Below, piece after piece: positions 56,500-64,000 of a stretch of 64,000 bases of DNA. Within the stretch, counting starts at the first letter, position 1, and the number at the start of each line of letters is the position of its first letter. The notes below the pieces were generated by a model, which was given only the letters and a program-made list of their open reading frames with translations, did no database searches and was not told the origin of the DNA. The DNA lies in assembly GCF_963082655.1 (NCBI RefSeq), contig NC_081553.1, forward strand, positions 33,769,978 through 33,833,977, written 5' to 3'. The position numbers were made by a program, and so were the translations under genes. The DNA is from Stomoxys calcitrans. Lineage: Eukaryota > Arthropoda > Insecta > Diptera > Muscidae.

Positions 56500-58790
56500 A
56501 TACCCACCACCGAAGAATGGGGGCATTTTCATTTTGTCATTCCGTTTGCAACACATCGAAATATCCATTTCTGACCCTATAAAGTATATAAATTCTTGAA
56601 CAGCGTATAAATCTAAGACCATCTAGCCATGTCCGTCCGTCTGTCTTTTGAAATCAGTCTACTGTCTTTAAAAATAGAGATATTGAGCTGAAATTTTGCA
56701 CAATTTCTTTTTTTTTTTTTTTTTGTCCATAAGCAGGTTAAGTTCGAAGATGGGCTATATCGGACTAAATCTTGATATAGCTCCCATAAAGACCGATCCG
56801 CCGACTAAGGTCTTAGGCCCATAAAAGCCACATTTATTATCCAATTTTGCTGAGAGTGAGTTGTGTTAGGCATTTCAACATCCTTGTTCAATTTTGCCCA
56901 GATCGGTCCAGATTTGGATATAGCTGTCATATAGACCGATCCGCCGATTTATGGTTTTAGGCCCATAAAAGCCATAGTTATTTATCGTTGGATTTTGCCA
57001 TAATTTAGGACAGTGAATTTTGTTAGGCCCTTCGACATCCTCCCAAAATGGTCCAGCCTTGTCCCAGATCGGTCCAGATTTGGATATAGCAGTCATATAG
57101 ACCGTTCTCTCGATTTATGGTTTTGGGCCCATTAAAGGCGCATTTATCGTACGATGTCGCCGAAATTTGGGACAGTGAGTTGTGTTAGGCCCTTAGACAT
57201 TATTCTTCAATTTGGCTCAGATCGGTTCAGATTTGGATATAGCTGCCATATGGACCGATATATCGATCTAAGGTTTTGGGCCCATAAAAAGCGCGTTTAT
57301 TTTCCGATATCGCCAAAATTTGGGACCGTGAGTTGTGTAAGACCCTTCGACATTTTTCTGGAGTTTGCCCCAGATCGGCCCAGATTTGGATATACCTGCC
57401 ACATACACCGATCTCTCGATTTTAGGTTTGGAGCCCATAAAAGGCGCATTTATCGTATGATGTCGCCGAAATTTGGAATAGTGAGTTTTGTTGGGCCCTT
57501 CGACATTTTTCTGCAACTTGGCCCAAATCGGTCCAGATTTTAATATAGCTGCCATATAGACCGATCTCTCGATTTAAGGTTTTGGGCCCATTAAAGGCGC
57601 ATTCATCGTACGATGTCGCCGAAATTTGGGACAGTGAGTTGTGTTAGGCCTTTCGACATTTTTCTGCAACCTGACCCAAATCGGTCCAGATTTTAATATA
57701 GCTGCCATATAGACCGATCTCTCGATTTAAGGTTTTGGGCCCATTAAAGGCGTGTTTATTGTCCGATTTTGCCAAAATTTGGGACCGTGAGTTATGTTAG
57801 ACCCTTCGACATTTTTCTGGAGTTTGGCCCAGATCGACCCAGATTTGGATATAGCTGCCATATAGACCGATCTCTCGATTTAAGGTTTTGGGGCCATAAA
57901 AGGCGCATTTATCGTACGATATCGCCGAAATTTGGAATGGTGAGTTCTGTTAAGCCTCTCGACATATTTCTGGGAATTTGACTAGATCGACCAAGATTTG
58001 GATATAGCTGCCGTATAGACCGATCCTCCGATTAAACGTCTTAGGCCCATAAAAGGCGCATTTATTGTCCGATTGTGTCGAAATTTGGGACAGTGAGTTG
58101 TGTTAGGCCCATCGATATCCTTCGTCAATTTGGCTCAGATCGGTCCAGATTTGGATATAGCTGTCATATAGACCAATTTCTCGATTTAAGGTTTTGGGGC
58201 CATAAAATGCGCATTTATCATCCGATTTTGCCAAAATTAGGGACAGTGAATTGTGTTAGGCCCTTCGACATCATCCGTCAATTTGGCCCAGATCGGCCCA
58301 AATTTGGATATAGCTGCCATATCGACCTATCTCTCGAGTTAAGGTTTTGGGGCCATAATAGGAGCATTTAATATCCGATTTCGAGGAAATTTGGGACAGT
58401 GAGTTATGTTAGGCCTTTCCACATTTGTCTGCATAAATCGGTCCAGATTTTAATATAGCTGCCATATAGACCGATCTCTTGATTTAAGGTTTAAGGGTCA
58501 TAATAGGAGCATTTAATATCCGATTTCCAAATTTATCTGCAACTTGCCCCAAATCGGTCCAGATTATAATATAGCTGCCATGTAGACCGATATCTTGATT
58601 TAAAGTCTTGGCCCCATAAAAGGCGCATTTATAATCCAATTTCACTGAAATTTTACACAGTGACTTATGTTAGGCTTTTCGACATCGTTCTCGTATATGG
58701 TTCAGATCGGTTTATTTTTAGATATAGCTACTAAAAAGATCAATATTTTTTTATACTCAATTGAACAATGACTTGTACTTATTAGTCGCG
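56500..58790 (+). mobile_element. family B (Helentron-like) element, 3' truncated
   Basis: Head ATACCCACCACCGAAGAATG, ATTTTGTCATTCCGTTTGC, CCATGTCCGTCCGTCTGTC, then about 12 monomers (GATATAGCTGCCATATAGAC, GATCTCTCGATTTAAGGTTT, CGAAATTTGGGACAGTGAG) and the beginning of the 3' unique part (GAACAATGACTTGTACTTAT). The hairpin and ACTTG tail are absent. Antisense frames of about 95 codons follow the 153-bp period. Confidence 0.85.
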
Positions 58791-60939
58791 AAAAACTCCC
58801 CCAAAATAGTTTTTTTTTTTCATTCTACAGAGCTTTTTGGGGAGTTGTTACATTTCAGATTTTGGGGGTTTATTTAAGTGGGACTTGTTTCATAGAGCCA
58901 CAAAAACTATTCCTCTCCGAGGGAAACCTAAGTTTACCCCATTGAAATGAAACTTCTTTCTCATAAAACTGCCATCAATTCTTTGTTTACGCACAAAATT
59001 AATAGCCTTAATAGAGCGTTTACACAAATCACAGCTTGTTTTCTTTTTTTTTCTTGTACCTGCCTGTAATCATTTCCATAAAGCAAATCACTCTTTGTCA
59101 CTAGTTTTGCTACACGGGTAATTTTAAACCAATTTGTAGCGTCACTAATATTAAGTAATTAGACGTTGTTAAATGGTTCCATAAATGCAAACAAAAACGA
59201 CACACTTGGTCACTTTAAATAGCCATGCCAACGACTGACTGACTATTCAATTAACTGCAAAAGTTGACAACCTGAAATCAAAAACCTGACATAGGCACGC
59301 ATCGAAGCGCCCCAAAAGTGAGCAGATGAAGCAGCAGAAGGCAGACAAATAACAAGTGGACAGACAGACATGCAGCGCGAACAACTGCATTCGAATCAGT
59401 CCAAAAATGGTTAACGCTAATTTAATTATCAAGCGATGTAATAGGATTCCATTGTAAAGACATTTTCGCACCTCCGTGGTCTAGTGGCTGATAATGGTGG
59501 CTCTGTATTTGGGGGAAAACAAAGCCGTCATCAGTTAACACCTTGCTATAGATGGTTAATTAAGCTGCCATTGCTGATGCCTGATGCTTGATGTTGCATG
59601 AACTATGCAACTATGGTCGTGCGTTTTCACATGAAAGCCTAAAAACGACGATGAGGAAATGCCCTAGGGAATAGAAGCAGTGATTCCAGTTTGAAGAATT
59701 TCTGTTAAAGTTTACTTTGCCACAGGCAAGAAGAGAATATGTCTGGCCTTGTTGGTGTTGTAAAGAATTTTTGTGGATCTCTATATGCCAGCGGATTAAA
59801 ATGGATATGAATGAGTGAGAACAGTGTTCTTACCCCAAAAAAAGAAAAAACGAGTTTAAAGTCTCATCTTTTAAATTAGATCAGTGCCATAACACATTGT
59901 TTACTGAAAAGTCAACTTTTGTCATTCGAGGGCTTTACAAAACAAAACTTCCCATTTCCCTGCTATGCCTCCATGGACCAAATACTCCAATTGCTCCGCT
60001 TTCCATTTGCACAAAAACCTATGAAATTAAAATCATTTGATTAGAAACCAAACAAAGGAATCAAGCAGCAACAACTGCTCAAAAAGAAAAACGCTCTAGA
60101 AAAACATGAAAACGGAATAAAACTGTTATTGGGAGGCCTGGCGACTCTGTGTCGCCACGTTTAAAATATTATTCCATAAAAGCCAACGCATCACGCATTG
60201 CATTATTACAAGTCAACAAGGCATCAGCTGCAACAGGCAACATGCCATCAAAGGATGTGGCAAGTTTTTTGTGAACACCGACCACTGACCACTGATCACT
60301 TTAACGAAAGCGCAAATCCCAAGCAAAAGGGGGAAGCGAAATAAAATCAATCACAGAATCGCAGATGTGCATTCATTTCGTCTTATGTCTACTTCAGTTG
60401 GGAGTCGAATTCAGTCAAGGCACCAAAAAAAAAGAAAAAAAAAAACACAATTGAGATTTGCACTGAAGCTGCATGAATGAATGTTCCAGGTGATGTCAGG
60501 CTGCATTTATAACGATCACGTTCCATATCCATTTGTGCAATGCGCTTCGTCGTCTTGGTCCTGGCCATGCGTATTTTCGTCGTCGTCGTCGTCGTTATTT
60601 AAACTGGGATAAATGATCGATCATTTTTGTGAGTTGTCCGTTGAGTTTTTAGTTTATGAAGTGTTTTGCGGGTTTCTTTTTTTTTTGTTACTCTTCATCT
60701 TTGCTTGAGCGGAGATACAGTTTCTTTGATATTGGGATCAGAGGGAGATATCAAACCATAAAAATTATTGTCATACGAGGGATGGAAAGGAAAGGAAAAA
60801 TGACACTGAAGAAATTTGCAACAAAAATAAAATTTCCCCAAAATGATTTGGGAAACTTAAAATTTTTTTCAATGACAATTGAATTTTTTAATTTTTTTCC
60901 AAATTTGCCAAATTTACAAACAGAAGCATTGAAAATGAA
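58791..60939. other. AT-rich, single-copy-looking sequence
   Basis: Contains one isolated minisatellite-like monomer (58901-58927), an A-box-like TGGTCTAGTGG at 59479-59489 without a B-box, and a CGT trinucleotide run (60578-60596). No protein product is supported; the 96-codon frame at 60656 is low-complexity (Phe/Lys/Asn). Confidence 0.45.
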
Positions 60940-63053
60940 CACGTAAAAGCGTGCTACGTTCGGCCAGACCGTATCTTGGGAACCACCACCATGGATTCTG
61001 CTTCTTTCTATCCACTTCTGTCAAAACAGCAAAAATTAAAGTTTCTAGGAACCGAACCAGGATGATCGAGAGACTGGCTTATGTGGGAGCTAAAGCTATC
61101 CGCTTGAAAAACTTCTTATTAGTGTAGATCGGTTGGGATTGTAAATGGGCCAAATCGGTCCATGCTTTGATATGGCTGCCATATAAACTGATCTGGGATC
61201 TTGACTTCTTGAGCCACTAGAGCCACGCAATTCTTATCCGATTTGGCTGAAATTTTGCATGAGGTGTTTTATTATAATTTCCAACAACTGTGGTGAGTAT
61301 GGTTCAAATCGGTCCATAACCTGATATAGCTGTCATATAAACCGATCTGGGGTTTTGAGATCTTCAGCCTCTAGAGCGCGCTTTTCCTATCCGATTTGGC
61401 TGAAATTTTGCATGACGCATTTCGCTATGACTTCAAACAACTGTACCAAGTATGGTTGAAATCGGTTTATAACCTGATATAACTGTCATATAAACCGATC
61501 TGGGGTCTTGAGTTCTTCAACCTCTAGAGGGCGTAATTCCTATCCGAGTTGGCTGAAATTTTGCATGAGGTGTTTTGTTATGATTTCCAACATCTATGTA
61601 GAGTATGGTTTAAATCGGTCAATAACCTGATATAGCTGTCATATAAACCGATCTGGGGTCTTGAGATCTTTAGCCTTTAGAGGGCGCAATTCTTATCCGA
61701 TTTGTCTGAAATTTTGCATGAGGTGTTTTGTTATAATTTCCAACATCTATGTTGAGTATGGTTTAAATCGGTCCATAACCTGATATAGCTGTCATATAAA
61801 CCGATCTGGGGTCTTGAGTTCTTCAGCCTCTAGAGGGCGCAATTCCAATCCGATTTGGCTGAAATTTTGCATGAGGTGTTTTGTTATGATTTCCAACAAC
61901 TGTGCCAAATATGGTTGAAATCGGTTCATAAGCTGATATAGTTGCCATATAAACCGATCTGGGGTCTTGAGATCTTTAGCCTTTAGAGGGCGCAATTCAT
62001 ACCCGATTTGTCTGAAATTTTGCATGAGGTGTTTTGTTATAATTTCCAATATCTATGTTGAGTATGGTTCAAATCGGTTCATAACCTGATATAGCTGTCA
62101 TATAAACCGATCTGGGGTCTTGAGATCTTTAGCCTTTAGAGGGCGCAATTCTTATCCGATTTGTCTGAAATTTAGCATGAGGTGTTTTGTTATAATTTCC
62201 AACATCTGTGTTGAGTATGGTTTAAATCGGTCCATAACCTGATATAGCTGTCATATAAACCGATCTGGGGTCTTGAGTTCTTCAGCCTCTAGAGGGCGCA
62301 ATTCCTATCCGATTTGGCTGAAATTTTGCATGAGTTGTTTTGTTATGGCCTCCAACAACTGTGCCAAATATGGTTGAAATCGGTTCATAAGCTGATATAG
62401 CTGCCATATAAACCGATCTGGGATTTTGATTTCTTGAGCCTCAAGACGGCCTAATTATTATCCGATTTGGCTGTAATTTTGTACAGCGACTTTTTTCATG
62501 ACCTCCAACATACGTGTCAAATATGGTCTGAATCGGTCTTTAACCTGTTACAGCTCCCCTATAAACCGATTACCCTATTTTATTGGGTTGCCCAAAAAGT
62601 AATTGCGGATTTTTCATATAGTCGGCGTTGACAAATTTTTTCACATCTTTGGACTCTGTAGTTGCATTCTTTCTTCTGTCAGTTATCAGCTGCTACTTTT
62701 AGCTTGTTTTAGAAAAAAAGTGTAAAAAAGTATATTTGATTAAAGTTTATTCTAAGTTTTATTAAAAATGCATTTACTTTCTTTTAAAAAATCCGCAATT
62801 ACTTTTTGGGCAACCCAATACTTCTAGAGCCCCTAAAAGGCCGAATTCTTATTCGATTTGGCTGAAATTTTACACATATACTTCTACTGTGGTCTCCAAC
62901 ATTCATTTGAATTAGCAAAGCAATTTGTTTCTTTTATCCTTTGTTTATCTAAAAAGAGATATCGGGAAAGAACTCGAGAAATGCGATCCATGGTATATAA
63001 GATTCGGGGGTTATATAAGATTCGGCCCGGCCCGGCATGCTTTTACTTGTTTT
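60940..63053 (+). mobile_element. family A (Helentron-like) composite, interrupted by a MITE
   Basis: At the left is a reversed family 3' end (ACGTAAAAGCGTGCTACG, TTCGGCCAGACC, ACCACCACCATGGATTC). From about 61080 a forward array begins (AAGCTATCCGCTTGAAAAAC) with about ten monomers (CTGATATAGCTGTCATATAA, GATCTGGGGTCTTGAG). A MITE occupies 62583-62818. The forward 3' end lies at 63000-63053 (CCATGGTATATAAGATTCGG, a duplicated GATTCGG piece, CATGCTTTTACTTG). Two 3' ends facing outward indicate a rearranged composite. Confidence 0.78.
62583..62818 (+). mobile_element. mariner-derived MITE, copy 6
   Basis: 236 bp with TA flanks (62581-62582, 62819-62820), ends TTGGGTTGCCCAAAAAGTAA and TTACTTTTTGGGCAACCCAA. 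Same orientation as the 35.2-kb copy. Inserted within family A monomer sequence. Confidence 0.94.
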
Positions 63054-63423
63054 CATCTAATTTGGCTGAAATTTGCCATACAGACTTCTGTTACAACTTT
63101 CAACATCTGTGTCAAGTATGATCCGAGTCGGTGTATAAATTGGAAAAGCCCCCATATAAACCTATCTCCGGATTTTAATTCTTGACCCCCTAGAAGCCTT
63201 AATTATCCCCTGACTATGCTGAAACTTGGCACCATAACTTCTGTTCTGACTTACAACGTCTGTGCCAAGTATGCTCCAAATCGGTCTACAAACTGATATA
63301 ACCCCCATATAAACCGATCCCGGGATTTGACTTCGTGAACCCCCTGAAACCAAAATTTTCACCTGATTTGGCCGTAACATGGCACAAAAACTCCAGTTCT
63401 GACTTCTGACCCGAATCTCAAAG
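63054..63423 (+). repeat. diverged family A monomers
   Basis: Two to three monomers (TTTGGCTGAAATTTGCCATA, CCCCCATATAAACCGATCCC) more diverged than those before 63053. They could be an older array into which the preceding element inserted. Confidence 0.65.
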
Positions 63424-63424
63424 A

Positions 63425-63850
63425 CGAAGCCCATTTATGAATCAGAATGGACCAAATGATGGTGTAGGCGGAAACATGGACATCTAACATCTATTATCAT
63501 GCCTATCAACCTAGCCTAAGACTGTCTAGACTTCTGCAGATTCGAAAAAGATGAATTTGATTTTTTAGACCGTAAGATTCCAGCCTCCTCACCCTGTACG
63601 ATAGTGGTGCAGATAAATTTTAACCGAAGCCCAATCAAAGCGAAGCCCATTTATGAATCAGAATGGACCAAATGATGGTGGAAACCTAGACATTTGATAT
63701 CTGTTATCAAGCCTTTCAACCTAGCCTAGGATTGTCTGCACTTCTGCAGATTCGAAGAAGATGAATCTGATTTCGTTGGACCGTAAGATTCCAGCCTCCT
63801 CACCCTGTACGATAGTGATGGATAGGGGTGCAGACATAATTTTGACCGAA
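63425..63850. repeat. 216-bp tandem duplication
   Basis: CGAAGCCCATTTATGAATCA starts at 63425 and 63641. Both units carry AATGGACCAAATGATGGTG, ACTTCTGCAGATTCGAA and GATTCCAGCCTCCTCACCC. Differences between units are scattered single bases and short indels. No coding potential recognised. Confidence 0.85.
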
Positions 63851-64000
63851 ACTTAAATAGAAACTAATTTGGGCATAATTCTCATTTGACACAAAACCGA
63901 AACAAAATTTTCTGTTGAACATATTTCACTTTTTCCTAAGCATGAGACTTTAACTCAACACATTTAGTACCTCCTTACAAGTTCCTGAAACTCGTGCTGA

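Noticed and set aside
59471..59545. tRNA-like segment (TGGTCTAGTGG A-box)
   Set aside because: No B-box follows at the expected distance and no cloverleaf can be drawn; could be an eroded SINE but evidence is insufficient.

Overview
This window looks like a stretch of calyptrate-fly (Diptera, probably muscid, Stomoxys/Musca-like) nuclear DNA. It is AT-rich and dense with eukaryotic transposable elements and tandem arrays. I found no intact protein-coding gene, rRNA gene, functional tRNA gene, CRISPR array or prokaryotic operon. The host assignment is inferred from the style of the repeats (mariner with DD34D transposase, tRNA-derived SINE, jockey/R1-like non-LTR fragments, DINE-1/Helentron-like elements), not from a diagnostic gene. 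Such DNA would be intergenic or deep intronic.

Layout. 0.35-3.25 kb: a GGTACC-rich satellite with a ~685-bp higher-order period. 3.4-10.5 kb: alternating fragments of three dispersed families, called here family A (Helentron-like, 153-bp monomers, hairpin TTCGGCCCGGCCGAA), family B (a sister family, also 153-bp monomers) and family X (Helitron-like, ~130-bp monomers, TC start and CTAG end). 10.7-15.4 kb: single-copy-looking AT-rich DNA around a complete family A element. 15.4-18.7 kb: head-to-tail family A elements and a duplicated SINE. 18.7-25.1 kb: minus-strand remains of a non-LTR retrotransposon (ORF1, endonuclease, RNase H) broken by a mariner transposon, a SINE and a family A element nested in that SINE. 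25.5-28.4 kb: a family B element. 28.6-29.4 kb: a mariner MITE split by a fold-back element of a second mariner-like family. 30.8-35.2 kb: family A, then a full-length family X with a MITE inside. 36.2-40.8 kb: long family B array, then X-related repeats. 42.0-48.8 kb: family A, a complete SINE with a 14-bp target duplication, a dead transposase, a dead reverse transcriptase, and family A followed directly by family B. 49.3-50.45 kb: X-related repeats. 51.2-56.4 kb: a large ~31-bp minisatellite whose monomers contain CTTTCCCGAGGGAAAG, with a ~792-bp higher-order period and a long inverted repeat near each end. 56.5-58.8 kb: family B. 58.8-60.9 kb: unique DNA. 60.9-64.0 kb: family A, a MITE and a 216-bp tandem duplication.

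The elements do not form a pathway. They form a stratigraphy: retrotransposon copies are oldest, SINE and Helentron-like elements land in them, and mariner MITEs land in all of these. The one mariner copy with transposase sequence is frameshifted twice, and its ends match the six MITEs, so it is a relative of their likely source. The most unusual structures are the two 153-bp families with conserved termini, their head-to-tail junctions, the triple nest at 23.5-24.7 kb, and the hairpin minisatellite bounded by inverted repeats.
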